64,000 bases of DNA from Heliocidaris erythrogramma (GCA_025617745.1 CM046869.1:7216244-7280243); one strand, 5' to 3'; shown: positions 9,967-21,468, numbered from the stretch's first letter. Notes: generated by a model from the letters alone, not told the origin. A program made the numbers and translations.

Positions 9967-10390
9967 TCCAACCAAAGGTCATGAGGGAGCGGGTACAGGT
10001 CAAGAGACTGACAACCCACGAGACGACCCACAAGACCGACAGTCCATGAGTGGGTCTATGGGCCTTCTGACATCTCTGAGGGTTCACTAGACCGGTAATG
10101 GTCGGTCTGGTCAAAAACTTGGTCTGGTCAAAAACTTGGTCTGGTGGTCTGATGGTTTCGTAGGCCGTCGGTTCCCGCGGACTGTCCGTCTACTGGGATG
10201 TCCAGGTAGGGTGGGGATTGGGAGGGGGTGGTAGCCAGGCGGTCTTACTGGGTGCAGGTAAGTGTAACCTCCCTGCTGAGTGGATGGAATGTGAGAAAAC
10301 AAGGTTTTAGAAACAGGGCAGAGAATGTGAGGGATTGCATCATCAACTTTTCACGTTACATATACATGTACTCTTTAAAAACAAAGTTAA
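9967..10390. other. Spacer with GAC/GGTC words and a 17-bp tandem duplication
   Basis: GGTCTGGTCAAAAACTT occurs twice in tandem at about 10107-10140, surrounded by GACC/GGTC-rich sequence of moderate GC. No coding resemblance. It may be a decayed minisatellite. Confidence 0.45.
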
Positions 10391-10545
10391 AATTTATTTA
10401 TTTATTCATTTATATATTTTGATTTTGATTTTGATTTTTCATTTTTCATTTTTTTTTTTATTTTTTATTTTTTTATTTTTTTTTTTAATTTTTTTTTTTT
10501 TTGGTGGGGGTTCTTTTCTCCTCCTCTCCCCCTCTCTCTCTTTCA
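10390..10545. repeat. T-rich low-complexity tract
   Basis: Runs of ATTT, GATTTT and long poly-T (10447-10501) precede GGTGGGGG and a short CT block. Confidence 0.85.
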
Positions 10546-13320
10546 CCGATTTAATTTGGAGCACGTGCCCGTGTGTCCCCCTATACGCAAATATGTTGCT
10601 ACAGAAATATACAAATAATTACTTTTGACCAATTATCAATAAATGGGAACTATTATAAACCTTTTTTCTGATAAGGCTGCATGCAACTAAAATATAAGCT
10701 TGAAGATTTCAATGAACTTGATCGTAATAAATCTGCATGATTATTGAAAGAAGGCGATCTTATAACATTCAAAGTACAGTTGACGATCCACGGGGGCACA
10801 ACGGGCTCGTGCCCCTAACCAAACAAAATAATATGTTATTTTACAACATGCACATGAATACAAATTTATACTCCTATGACCCCCACCCGGTGGCCAAATT
10901 GAATAACTTTTCTTTGTAAAAAGTAAATTCATGTGTAATTCTTGGAAGTATAATACAAAGTACCGTATTACATCTTTTCAGTAGTGCGGTTTGACAAACA
11001 ATATCTTTACAAATGGTTTTCAAGTTGCGGTGAAGACTAGACCACTTTAAAAGTGCCCTCGGAGAAACAAAAATTACTCCTCTCCCTCTCAGCCATTTTC
11101 TCCTGAAGAAGACGCGTTAAGTGAATAATGTACACATTGATGTAAAACGTATTCCTATAAACTTCAGAACCATTATTTTCGAGGAATAAATCCAGGCATC
11201 GCAATAAAACTGGAGGGCCTGCCACACTGCAGTACTCGACATATGGACATTAATCATTTTGCGGAGACAGGGTGGAAAAGTGCGCAGTGCCAAATTGAAA
11301 TGTCTTACTTCAATTTGTCGAACCTAAAGCCGACAGATTATTTCAAATGACGATTTCATTGCCAAGGACGTAACATATGGGTTATGAATATGAGTTCGCT
11401 GAAACATCCCCCCCCTTCTCCTCACACGATTCCACCGTTTTTTCTCATAGCCTTGTTTGGCTGATAAATGACAGTTTTGGCTAATTCTCAAAACAATGCA
11501 AACGACCGTATATTGCGTGAATCCTTAACTACAGCAGAAGGCATCTTCAACGCGCACAATTCATTTCATGCAAGCGATACAATCTGCGAATTTGTCGCTT
11601 TAATCGTCCATAAAACCGCAAGCGTTTATATTTTCTCTTTCCCCTTTCTTTCTCGCCACTATATAGAATTTCCGATGATCCCCTTGTACCTTTGATGGGA
11701 TAGTTACTGGGTTTGACACGACCAATGTCGATAGCTAACTTAGGGGCGGTCTCGGATCGATACACATCATTACGCGGGACGAAAATACGAGCAGGGGTTC
11801 CCGCCTTTTTTCTCACCACGGCTCGGACGTCTGTCTCTCGTTCTGTTGCGTTGAACGTTCAGAATCGACACAATAACAATTAAAGAAATGATATGAAAAA
11901 TGATCTAAACCTCCACAATGAACTGTGGGTTTCCAATGACAAGCTAATCACATTTCAGCTTTTTTATGTTTCAAAATGGTTTAACTAAAACTGCCAGCAT
12001 ATTATTATGAAGACAGTTTTACTTTCTTTCTCTGTTTCTTTCAAAATCTGTCATAATTTATAATGGTTAATCATTCATGAATATAATGAAGGAAAATCAT
12101 GATTACAAAGGAAAAATCATGATTGTGTGATAAATTTAGTAAATAGGTGCAATTTTGTACACATATGTCCAGTGATAAATGAATTGTTTACTCGTAATTT
12201 GAGGCTATTACTACGGGCGTGTTCATTGCTTCTGTATATAGCAAAGGAATATAATTTTCACAATTACAGCCTCTCTGAGTTTTGGGGTATACCGAACCAT
12301 TCTGTTTTCAAATTCATTTTTTAGTTCCCCTCTTTATATTTATAAAATCAATTTTAAGATGCTCTTCGACACCGTGTAAAGAGACAAGAGATCAAAAGTT
12401 TGATATATTTCATGCAGGAAAGGAAATGATTTTTTTTTTAATTTCAAAGAATCTGTTGCACAAGCGCACATCTATTATGCCCTTTTGTTTTTGTTTTGTT
12501 TTTATATACGTTGTGCTCACGCACCGGCGATCTTGCGTGCAACGCAGACAGAAGCATATGTTACTTTGCTTTCTATAAAGTACAGTTTGAGTTGAAATCA
12601 AAAGTTATTTTTCATTGTTATCATGGCAGGAAATATGAAAAGAAATGTGGGAATATCGATTCTCTCATCCATTCTTTCTTTCTATCTCCCCACTCTCTTT
12701 CATTGTCCGTCTGTGTAGTATTCTTTTCTTTACCGCAATGTATTGCATTATAATAATTACACAATGACTGAATATGCTTCAACAAAATAGCGCACATAAA
12801 TTTTATTTTGGTACGGTCATCAATACATTCTCTATCATAGGCGTAAGACCCAGAGGGAGGGAATGGGGTAGGGGCTAGGTGGATTGCAGCCCCCCTCCAA
12901 AAACTTCGAAATTATCAATATTCAGGGGCAACCACCAGCTCATATTAGGACAGGGTTAGTGTCTCTTCGTGATAGAAATGAAATAGTAAACTTAATATAA
13001 TGAGGTGGCTGGATACGATGCGCGACAAGCGGCTGTCACAATACAAAAGGTCATCAATAAATGCATCGCTAGCCTTCTAAAGTTTAGAAAGTGGAAAGTT
13101 AATATCCGAGAAAAAAGCCGACATCTCAGCCCACCCCCTCCTGTCTTCAAGAATAATATTCCATGTGTTGACCTGATGATGCTGTTTACAAATTCATATC
13201 AGACTACTATATTTATAATGTATTTGTGTTGATGGTGTTCAACAATATACCACTGTACCGCCACCACCTCCATTGCAACACAATCGTTACCATTATTCTT
13301 TGAGTCGCAGGTGGCGGACA
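10546..13320. other. Unassigned region with moderately GC-richer islands
   Basis: No gene is recognised. An island at about 11460-11850 has several overlapping open frames of 75-90 codons on both strands, which suggests base composition rather than coding. At 12840-12960 there is a G-rich stretch with GCGTAAGACCCAGAGGGAG and GCCCCCCTCC, in the style of the G-rich repeats at 17.7 and 26.7 kb. Confidence 0.45.
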
Positions 13321-13790
13321 CAGGGGCCTCAGGTGGGGGGGGGGGGGGTAGTTAATGGTCTATACTAGACATGCTAGATGGACGCAGTGCATGCCCTATA
13401 TGTAGAAAAAAAAATCCATTGTCTGTCTGTCTTTATTCCCCCTCTCTCTCACTCTTTCTTCAATTATTGCCATTCGATTACTGATTACGGCAATTTTGAA
13501 ACATGACGAACATTTAAAATGGTAACTTTTTATCATTATCATTTTTGGGGCATTTTAGAAATTTCAGCATACTGAGAGCAAAACTTGTCCAGACATTCCC
13601 CATTCAAACTTGCGTATAATTATAGTAACCCCTCTTTAACCAGCTCTTCATACTTCTGACAACCTTCAATATATCATCCCCATTCATGCCTTTAGACTTC
13701 TCTTTGATTAAATAGCTAACGTTTGCTGTCTATTATTGTTTTAGATCATATATGGGACTTTCCCTGAACTCTAAAGACCAATGCATGAAG
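13320..13790. other. Unassigned spacer with poly-G run
   Basis: A G run at about 13336-13348 follows GGACACAGGGGCC. The rest is AT-rich without recognised features. Confidence 0.45.
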
Positions 13791-14190
13791 GAAAACAAAT
13801 CCAGAAGGGGGTCGGTGCACACTTTTCATCACCGCAACGCGACGACAGTAGGCCTGCTTGTCATAAAGACAAAACACAGTCCTTGAATCAAAGGAACCTG
13901 GCCTTGAGTAGACATTAAGTCCATGAATAGGATTCCCTCCCTTGAACTTGGGTTAATCAAAGAGAAAATCGATAAGGACAACACGACGGCTTCTGGTTTC
14001 TTTGACCCGACCTCCGAGAAAAACCACTGCAGGCACGGCCTGACGGACCGACGGAGACTGAAAGCTTCGATCTGTCCGCAAGCGCGGGTGCGAGCAAGCC
14101 CAAAAGCGCGAACAACTGGTGGATTGATAACAAACGTGCGCTAGAACGCACGCCGCTTATTTGAAAACTCAAGGTCAAACACACTATACA
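13790..14190. other. GC-richer island with WWCAAAG words
   Basis: Base composition rises compared with both flanks. Two AATCAAAG words (about 13887 and 13956) fit the TCF/LEF consensus. Open frames of 73 and 75 codons lie on opposite strands over the same bases, which argues against coding. It could be a regulatory element; sequence alone does not decide. Confidence 0.3.
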
Positions 14191-15065
14191 TGATCGGAGA
14201 TTGACGGGATGATGTTAATAGTGACTTCCATTCAGTTCTCTCTAAATCTCTAATTTATGCTTCTCGGATCCCATGTTCTTGGTCACTCCATGTCTTTCCC
14301 CATGGGGATGGTGATGGTAGGGGTAATGGAGGGTTACAATGGACTTCGACAAAGCTCATCGTGAAAGCGAGAATTATTGGAATACCAATAATTGGTCAAT
14401 AATACCAACCTGATTGGATTGTCTTGTTTATCTTTGATGAACAAAGGCCGATGAAATAAATTGGTTGTATTAGAAATAGAAGAAGTAGCAGGAACATGAA
14501 CAGATGAAGGAGTAATATCAGAAGGGAAGACGTTTTATTGAGTATACTAGCTCACATAAATCTGCGTTACTTTTATTTTCCCGCCACCTTCCCCCTCCCC
14601 ACTTTTTTCATCTCTGTCTTCTCCATCTCTCTCACAGACACCCTTATTTCCCACATTTCTCTTCCATCGTCTCTTATACCCCTCTTTCTATTTTGAACAA
14701 AGTAATTATAATTCTTGAACAATTTCATTTCCAGTTTCATAAAACATTTGTAGCGAGAATAAATAACAGAAGTTACCGCCTATACATGTATTTGGGAAGG
14801 AAGAGTTTCCATTAATTTTTAGTAATTATGAAAAGGAATGAACGGAATTCATGTCTTTAAAATACATTTGTTCTAAATATGCATTTGGATTGATCTTAAC
14901 TGATATTGTTATTTATAGGACAAATACCCCAAATAGACTCTCCCACTCCCGTTCAACTACCCGCTGATATCTATACCAACTGTAGGGACAACTGTACCCA
15001 GGGACAATTACGTCATAAATATATACTCCCCCTAAAAGGAAGTCCCCCTGAGTGACACTGCTTAA
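14191..15065. other. Unassigned AT-rich region
   Basis: No gene or repeat recognised, apart from a short pyrimidine-rich segment at about 14580-14690. Confidence 0.45.
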
Positions 15066-15069
15066 TATT

Positions 15070-15595
15070 ATTCGAGATATATTTGATGAAATGTGTTCAC
15101 TCAAAAGCAAAGTATGCAGAATTTATTTACCCAAATTTTCATTGGTTATTATGCTTTTATACTGATATTATGTTTTTTATTGCAGTCGGTCCAAGAAAAA
15201 AGTTGCACTTTTGTTTCATAATGATAGGCAGGGTTTTCATGTGTATTCTCTCTTCAATTCTTTTATCATCTATTCATGTCAAGATAAGTAATTTCCTTCT
15301 CAAATTACTGAAACTGCACTAAAATCACGATTTTCAATACAGTTTTATGAATTTAAAGTTTTAAGTCGTACATGAACAAAAGAAGTGAATCCGAGTACAC
15401 CTGCATTGCATTAGGAAACGCAAAGTGCAACTTTTTTTTTCTCGTTTACTGACTGCAATAAAAACCATAATTTCATTTTGAAAACTTAATCAATTGTTCA
15501 CACAAATCAATCAAAACAATGATAATGTGAGTAAAAAATTATGTATACTTAGCCTTTTGAATGAACAAATTTGATCTAATATTTCTTGGGTTATA
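15070..15595. mobile_element. Long imperfect palindrome (foldback element)
   Basis: The two halves are reverse complements around a centre near 15330. TTTTTTATTGCAGTCGGTCC..AAAAAAGTTGCACTTT (15172-15212) pairs with AAAGTGCAACTTTTTTTTCT..GACTGCAATAAAAACC (15421-15466). Homology continues outward, for example CACTCAAAAGCAAAGTATGC on the left against the complement of GCCTTTTGAATGAACAAATT on the right. Arms are about 240 bp with substitutions and small indels. No coding frame spans it. Confidence 0.7.
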
Positions 15596-15800
15596 TGCAA
15601 AAGTGTCAGGGGGAACTTACATTTTTGGTGGGGTAAGTAGGGGGCTGTAATTCAGAGAGAGAGAGCCACGTTTGCGTAGAGGGTAGTTTTCCTGGGATAA
15701 TTACCCTACAGGGGTAGATCTTGGGGGTAGCCGTCCGGGTTGGTAACACGTGAATACTGAATAATTTGTTACCAATGCAGCTTATACATACTGTAGGTCA

Positions 15801-15968
15801 CAGGGGCCGCGGAACGTCTTGGAAAGTGGAGGGGCTGAGTGGGGGGGGGGGGGGGGGGGGGGGGGGGGCTGCGTGTATAACCACATTTTGCACTGCCATA
15901 TGTTTGCACGTGTTTACTGAAAAAAGGGGGGGGGGGGGGGCTACATCCCCCCGGTTCCGCGGTCCCTG
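15801..15968. mobile_element. 168-bp MITE with CAGGGGCCGCGGAAC ends and two poly-G runs
   Basis: Left end CAGGGGCCGCGGAAC and right end GTTCCGCGGTCCCTG are inverted repeats with one mismatch. GGTCA on both sides (15796-15800 and 15969-15973) is a candidate 5-bp target duplication. Inside are two long G runs (about 15841-15868 and 15927-15940). The structure is that of a non-autonomous DNA transposon; family not assigned. Confidence 0.75.
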
Positions 15969-16019
15969 GGTCACACCACCAAAACCGACTCAGAACCCAT
16001 CGATTCTTGGCCGTTCAGG

Positions 16020-16156
16020 GTAATGCAATTTTTTCTCTTTTGCAATAAGTTGCAATAACTGATATAAGCTACTGAAATCCGTGCATCTGATTGGCTGAGA
16101 GCTAATTTGTTATAGAACTTTGGTAGTTGTTATTGATAACAAGCTTTATGAAACCA
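16020..16156. mobile_element. MITE copy lacking its left end, same family as 741-893
   Basis: It carries the core TTGCAATAACTGATATAAGC .. CTGATTGGCTGAGAGC and ends ACAAGCTTTATGAAACCAGG. The left terminus is missing or too degraded to recognise. It lies directly before a fuller copy in the same orientation. Confidence 0.6.
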
Positions 16157-16312
16157 GGGTCCTGTTTCATAAAACCTTTTTCAAAAAAAAAATAACAATT
16201 TGCAATAACTGATATAAGCTACTGAAATCATTGCATCTGATTGGCTGAGAGCAAATTTGTAGTGGAAACTGTGGCAGTTGTCACTTATAACGAGTTTTAT
16301 GAAAAGGGGCCC
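16157..16312. mobile_element. Complete MITE copy with GGGTCC..TTTCATAAAAC ends
   Basis: Left end GGGTCCTGTTTCATAAAACC is inverted against right end GAGTTTTATGAAAAGGGGCCC (about 14 of 18 paired). The core TTGCAATAACTGATATAAGC and CTGATTGGCTGAGAGCAAAT is shared with 16020-16156 and, in the opposite orientation, with 741-893. Confidence 0.7.
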
Positions 16313-17730
16313 ATGCCCTGTTGTCGGTTTCCGTTTCCTCTTTTGTTCGTTTATATCTCATTATTAGGTAACTTTTGTTGACAGTCAATAGAATGAACTT
16401 TTTTGCAAAGGAGGACTCAGAAAAAGTAAGTTCATCAACCTTCTGCGGTTTCATCAGGGAACGGTGAATCAACACCAAAGAGTTAAGAAAGACAGATGAT
16501 GTCCGAGCTATATAGTCAGCGCTCTACCAATATCTTGGCTCTGCCGCTCAATTGAGCTCCGTTCATCTTAAAAGATATATAATAACAAGCAAACAAGTCG
16601 AAGTCTTATTAACAAATTCAAGCAGAAAATCCGGTTAGCAAGCTACTTTTGTCAATGCCCAGATTTAAATAGTTGAGCAAATTTTACCGTAATTATAAGC
16701 CCTTTCATCCCGAATTCAAAGTAAATTTACGCAATAACAAAAGCATTTCGTTCTGTTTTTGCTTGTTTGATTCAGAAAGCGGAGGAAACAGAAGGTATAG
16801 TGTTTCGTGGGGTAGTAGGAACGCCGCTCTCCCAGCGTGACCCCCGTCAGAAACTCCGGGAATCGGGTTTGAAACCAGTAGCGTTTCTTGTCCGAGTAAA
16901 AATGAGGAATACAAAATATTATGTCTCCGCGCGTTTTTGCGGTATGGCCTCTGCATGTACTATCTTGGTGAGACTTAAAAGCACGTCAGGTTTACCAACT
17001 GGTCGAACTGGGAGTCGGTTCAAGATCAGCGTAAGATGTTAAGTGCGGAATTCCTCCTGCCCGGCGCATACTGAGTTTACGTCTCCAGTGCGAATCTCTG
17101 TTTTGTAGCTATGCCACTGCCGCCCGTGTGTGTGCGGTGTGCCGAAGAGCTCCCCCGCATGCAAGTGGTGTGTTTGTAGCTGGTGCCACGAACGAACTCC
17201 CCAAGAAAGCGCCATTTACCCCACTTGCGTGCGTAACCAAGCATTCTTTCGAAGGAAAGCGACAGGAAAAAGCACCAAATGTCGCATTTCTGTGTCTTTT
17301 CCCCCTTTCGGTTTTACATGACGTTTCCCAATGACTTCTCAGTGCTTCTATTTGCACACGACGAAGCGGGTTTCCCCATCTCTTTCTCATTTGGCTAATT
17401 GAAATACGCGGTTCATTACTTTGCACACTGCATTCACATCGCTCTCTATCAACTGTTACTCTTCAAATATCCCTCTGAGTGCCCACTAAATAGCTCATTT
17501 TTTAGAAAGGCGCATATGTTACTTGCCTGGCATGTCGTCCAAAAGTACACGATCAAGCCAAACATGACCAAATTCGATTTCAATCAAAATGTCGTTTGAG
17601 GTTGTCGAGTTTCCTTTCGCGACATGTTTTACAAGATCCATAGACAATAACAATCACACAGTTCAACAATTCGCTTATACTTCAACGTGCCATGCTTGTG
17701 ATTTGCTCTCTTCCCTTATACACAATCCTT
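16313..17730. other. Unassigned region with a GC-richer island
   Basis: From about 16770 to 17430 the sequence is GC-richer than its surroundings and has overlapping open frames on three frames of both strands (up to 105 codons on the minus strand). None shows a recognisable domain, and the frames shadow one another. It may be a conserved non-coding or promoter-proximal island; no gene is called. Confidence 0.35.
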
Positions 17731-18050
17731 AATCAGGCCCGTAGCCAGAGGGGGTTCGGAGGGGTCGGACGACCCCCTCCTTCTTGGGCTGAGGTCCGCT
17801 TTTTCATGAAAAAAAAACCACACACACACACACCTTTAAAAAATGTGTGTTCAAAATCATCATTCATAACCCCTAAATTTCCCCTCAGGAGTCCTTAAAT
17901 TGCAGCAGGAAAAAGCATCTCGATTTTAGAATTTTCCGGGGGGGGGGGCATGCCCCCGGACCCCCTAGCAAGGACCTGCCTTCGGAAGGTCCGTATTGAT
18001 TATGACAAAAAGGTCCACTTTTGCCAAAAACGACCCACCCCTTTAGAAAC
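17730..18050. repeat. G-rich dispersed repeat with GCCCGTAGCCAGAGGGGG end
   Basis: Starts GGCCCGTAGCCAGAGGGGGT, then GGTCGGACGACCCCCTCC, a CACACA stretch, a G run at about 17938-17949 and GCATGCCCCCGGACCCCC. This composite of GTAGCCAG words and complementary G/C runs is a frequent style of invertebrate non-autonomous repeat and recurs in looser form at 12.84, 26.7, 35.8 and 50.45 kb. Confidence 0.5.
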
Positions 18051-19290
18051 GGGCCTGTTAATTCTATTTTGTTTGTTTTTTCTTTCCAAGCAGCGTTCTT
18101 GTTCCTTCATTATCCACTCTTTGTCTTCAAGTTTCTGTTTCTGCTCTGTTATGGCATTTTCCTCTCTGAAACATGTATCGCCGTTTGTCTTTCATTCTTT
18201 TTCTGTGATAAATTATCTGGGTTCGAATCCAACCCGTATTATCATTTCCATTTTTTTTAAATACCGAAGGCATCACTCATGATTTGACAGATTACATGAT
18301 ACAAATGTAATTATATCACAGTTTGATGTTACACCAGCAAACTTCAGAGCAAATCTCAAGTAACCTATTGCATAAAAGAAGACAGAAAGCAAATTTGCTT
18401 CACAAAATTTAAAAAAAATGACAAAGAATGTATGTCCTAAACACTGGAAAAGAGGCAAAAAACGTCTTCAAATTTACAGATTAAAGTTTATTCAAATTGT
18501 GGCCTTGATATAAGATTCTCAAAATTAATGTGATTGATATAAAATAAAATGACCCTATTGACTTGAACACTCAACCAACTTTGCTTGGTAAACTAATCAT
18601 CTCTCCATTCCCTTGAAGCATAATATACCAAATATGCTAACATACATTCGACAGGTGAAAATGAAATTGAATTTAAACACGAGACACGAGAAATCCATGA
18701 TGCTTAAATTCTACAAATTTAACTATATTCAACTGTACAAGAGGTTTCTCGAAAACTTTTTTTCAGACATTGTGGATGATAGGTGAAGAAGAAAAGAGGA
18801 ATCCAGAGTTTGCCCCTTTATCCGTTTTGATAACACTGTGTCTGACCTTTGAAAAGCGACCTTTATAATGGGAAGCCCTCTCGCTTACAATCGAGGACAA
18901 GAAGAGAGCAATCTTTCTACAAAAGATTTTGCTTTTATTCCAGAGGGTGTCAAGGAGATTTATCCTCAAGTATGAAATACAAATTTTCCGGTTGTGTGAA
19001 GCCATTGCGATCTACAAGCAAGTTTCTCGCCAGATTGTACTTTGTGAAACTATTAACAAATTACAAACCCTGTCTTCTCGATAGAGCTTTACTGTTATCA
19101 AGCGATCGGTGGATTAAAATGTGCCGATTGTGGGTTTCTTTAAGGTTGGCACGAGGGGAAATTGTGAAGAAAAAAAAAGAAGACATATTGACAGGATTTT
19201 TTTTTTATTGTGAAGAAAGAAGAATGGGGTTAGGATAAAAAGAAGCTTTTAAAGCGCCAAGTTCTGGTCATGTATAGAAGGCGTTAATAT
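18051..19290. other. Unassigned AT-rich region
   Basis: No gene recognised. Near 19243-19272, TTTTAAAGCGCCAAGTTCTGGTCATG resembles the left terminus of the TTAA element at 4834 (TTTTAAAG..AGTTCTGGTCATG), perhaps a solo terminus. Confidence 0.4.
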
Positions 19291-19299
19291 GGGAGGGGG

Positions 19300-20060
19300 T
19301 AAATTTGTGCCCTCCAGGCACGGAATATTTTCAAACGCAAGCAAAAACCACTTCTCTTGATATGAATCTGGCTCGAGTAATTGTTTGGGAAGTTACTCCT
19401 TCAAGTCGTGCCACCAGCGAGCCAGCGCACCGTAGCCTAACGTACAAACACTCGCTAAGTAACTATTTAGCCTTTTGCCCCGTGCATCTCAAAACACCAC
19501 TCACAATTTATTAGGTGGGAAGAACGAAAATATGCGCCTGCACGAATCTCCGGCCGAACCACCAGCAGGGTGATTTCTTCACGGTCCCAGTGCACAAGCT
19601 TAAATGGTGCACAGGAAAGACGGGTCACCAGCAAAGTATTAAAATCTGGACGTCGAAGGCATTGCGGATTAGTCACCGATTTGTTGAATTATTTCATTCG
19701 ACTTCTGTTATGTGCGTTTCTCCGGGCGCATTAAGGGACACGTCTTCTGTTCCTTCCCCCTCTCGGCACGCGCCACTCCTTTTATTTTGCTTTCTAAACC
19801 AAGGCGATCCGAGGCATAATAGAACCACGAATGCCCCCCATCCGTCGCCCTCGTTTAGTCCCACTTCATTCGAGCGGTCCGCCCCCATTCACAAACCTGC
19901 CGCAAACCAGTTATTCCCTAAGGCCACCCTAAGAGGAAAGGAACTGAGATCGAATGAGAGATTGTGGTCTTTCGCCATCTATCTTGATCGAGATTGCCGG
20001 TATGTTGTAACTGATCACCGAGTCAAGGAGGTTCTCGGACCCAGCAACGACATGTAGACT
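19300..20060 (+). other. Open GC-richer stretch of uncertain coding status
   Basis: One + strand frame is open for 180 codons (19515-20057, beginning at a GTG), and shorter frames are open on the opposite strand. The amino-acid sequence has no domain, signal peptide or repeat that I recognise, and its start lacks a supporting ATG. I do not call a gene; transcription evidence would be needed to separate a lineage-specific exon from composition. Confidence 0.25.
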
Positions 20061-20280
20061 AAGGAGTCAGTTTGTGTCGATTCTCAAAAACACTAATGAT
20101 CTTTCTTTCCCCTATGGCTAATATCTCTACCTGAATATTTGTCATCAGACCTAAATTAAAGTTATTCATGGATTCCTGCAAAAATAAACAGTCCTGTTTC
20201 GTGGTTGTTCATGATTTGGAGTTTCGTTCAGTGTGTCTTGCATATAAAATATCGTTGTTCATAAAGTTACAATAAACGAT
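20061..20280. other. Unassigned spacer
   Basis: AT-rich, nothing recognised. Confidence 0.4.
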
Positions 20281-20720
20281 CGTCCAGTCCCATCCTACCC
20301 CCGAGACTCCTGGCCGACAGGCAAAAACCCTAGGATACCAAGACAACGACATCCCAAATACCCATTTTTAAACATCCCTGTGACTTGCCTCATAAGTCGT
20401 AACCAAACTGATGGGTATCAGTTATCAGTTTATTTGAGTAAGTTTTAGGGGGTTTATTATCCTATACAGGTAGTTGTCCATAGACCTGCTGGAGACTGGA
20501 AAAGTCTAAAAAAAAAAAAATAAACATGTTTAAATTTCCCGCGACTCCCAGGAGACGTCGCGGAGACTCGAGTCGCCACCAGGTCACCACCTAGTCTCCA
20601 GGCTAATGAGGTACCCCCTTAAGTTTTTGAGTGTTTCGGTCTCCAGAGTCGCCGCGACTGATCAGAATTGGTAGTCGCTTCTCCAGATAACTACATCAAA
20701 GGTTTCTCCAGATTTACGTG
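20280..20720. repeat. GC-richer stretch with repeated GTCTCC and GTCGC words
   Basis: Words such as CCCGCGACTCCCAGGAGACG, GTCGCGGAGACTCGAGTCGC, AGTCTCCAGG and GTCGCCGCGACTG recur on both strands, so the segment can fold on itself. The surrounding sequence is AT-rich, so it looks inserted. No coding resemblance. Confidence 0.4.
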
Positions 20721-20987
20721 CTCGTAAATGCATCCAACAAGATTTTCAAACAGTGCTGCTAGTCCGTAATCATGTATACCTGAAACTTCAGGGTTAATAT
20801 GTAAATAGCCAAATAGCTGAAAGAATTTAAATTAAAATAATCAAACGTTAATGTAAATGGCAATTAGCCCAATATAGAAAATGACTTTACATTCTCAAAT
20901 ATCGTTTTTTTATATTCACTGCCAAAGCGGGCTTAGTCCGGGCTTAGTCGGTGTCAAATTGATCCGCTTCTATAAGACCTGGGACCT

Positions 20988-21102
20988 GTAACATAAAGAG
21001 ATACAATCAATCTTACGATTGATATCAATCGTAAGTCTATGGCAAACCATGTACAGAAGAGTTACAATTGAACGCATGATCGATTGTATCTCTTTATGTT
21101 AC
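20988..21102. mobile_element. 115-bp hairpin element with perfect 21-bp ends
   Basis: GTAACATAAAGAGATACAAT at the left is matched by ATTGTATCTCTTTATGTTAC at the right. Inside lies a perfect 22-bp palindrome at 21013-21034 (TTACGATTGAT and its complement). The combination of perfect terminal and internal inverted repeats is typical of a very short MITE. Confidence 0.65.
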
Positions 21103-21199
21103 ACCCCCTGATAGCTATTACAGCAGCAAGACCGCATCGCATCTGCTATGCGCATTTTGTTTCCATGGTCTCTGCTGCCCCCACCCGGTTCGAGCGCTA

Positions 21200-21360
21200 T
21201 TTATAAAGTGCTTTGTTTTGTTCTTCGAGATATCTTCTTTACCCATTTTCTTTCTTCATGTTATTCTTTGTTTTTATCCTTCTTATCTCCTTTCTTTTAT
21301 CTTATGTTATTCTTTGTTTTTTTTTCCTTTTCATTCTATCTTCCTTATATGACTTAATAT
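21200..21360. repeat. T-rich pyrimidine tract with repeated TATGTTATTCTTTGTTTTT words
   Basis: The word TATGTTATTCTTTGTTTTT or close variants recurs at about 21259, 21303, 21576, 21630 and 21686, on both sides of the hairpin and SINE tail. This suggests one low-complexity tract interrupted by insertions. Confidence 0.55.
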
Positions 21361-21391
21361 CATTTTATGGTCATGCATTAAATCATATATA

Positions 21392-21468
21392 CGTGTGTTG
21401 AGAGCCAGAAGGGCGTTAAATCATATGTTTTAACACAGAGTTAACGCCCTTCTGGCTCTCAACACACG
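21392..21468. repeat. Perfect 28-bp inverted repeat with 21-nt loop
   Basis: Arms 21392-21419 (CGTGTGTTGAGAGCCAGAAG continuing to GGCGTTAA) and 21441-21468 are exact complements. The loop is 21 nt. It lies just upstream of a SINE-like tail. Confidence 0.85.

Noticed and set aside
16490-16560. tRNA-like sequence CTATATAGTCAGCGCTCTACC
   Set aside because: It resembles a D-arm read in reverse, but there is no B box and no acceptor pairing on either strand.
17109-17426. 105-codon minus-strand frame overlapping 67- and 64-codon + frames
   Set aside because: Three overlapping frames in one GC-richer island without a domain, start context or splice sites point to composition, not a gene.
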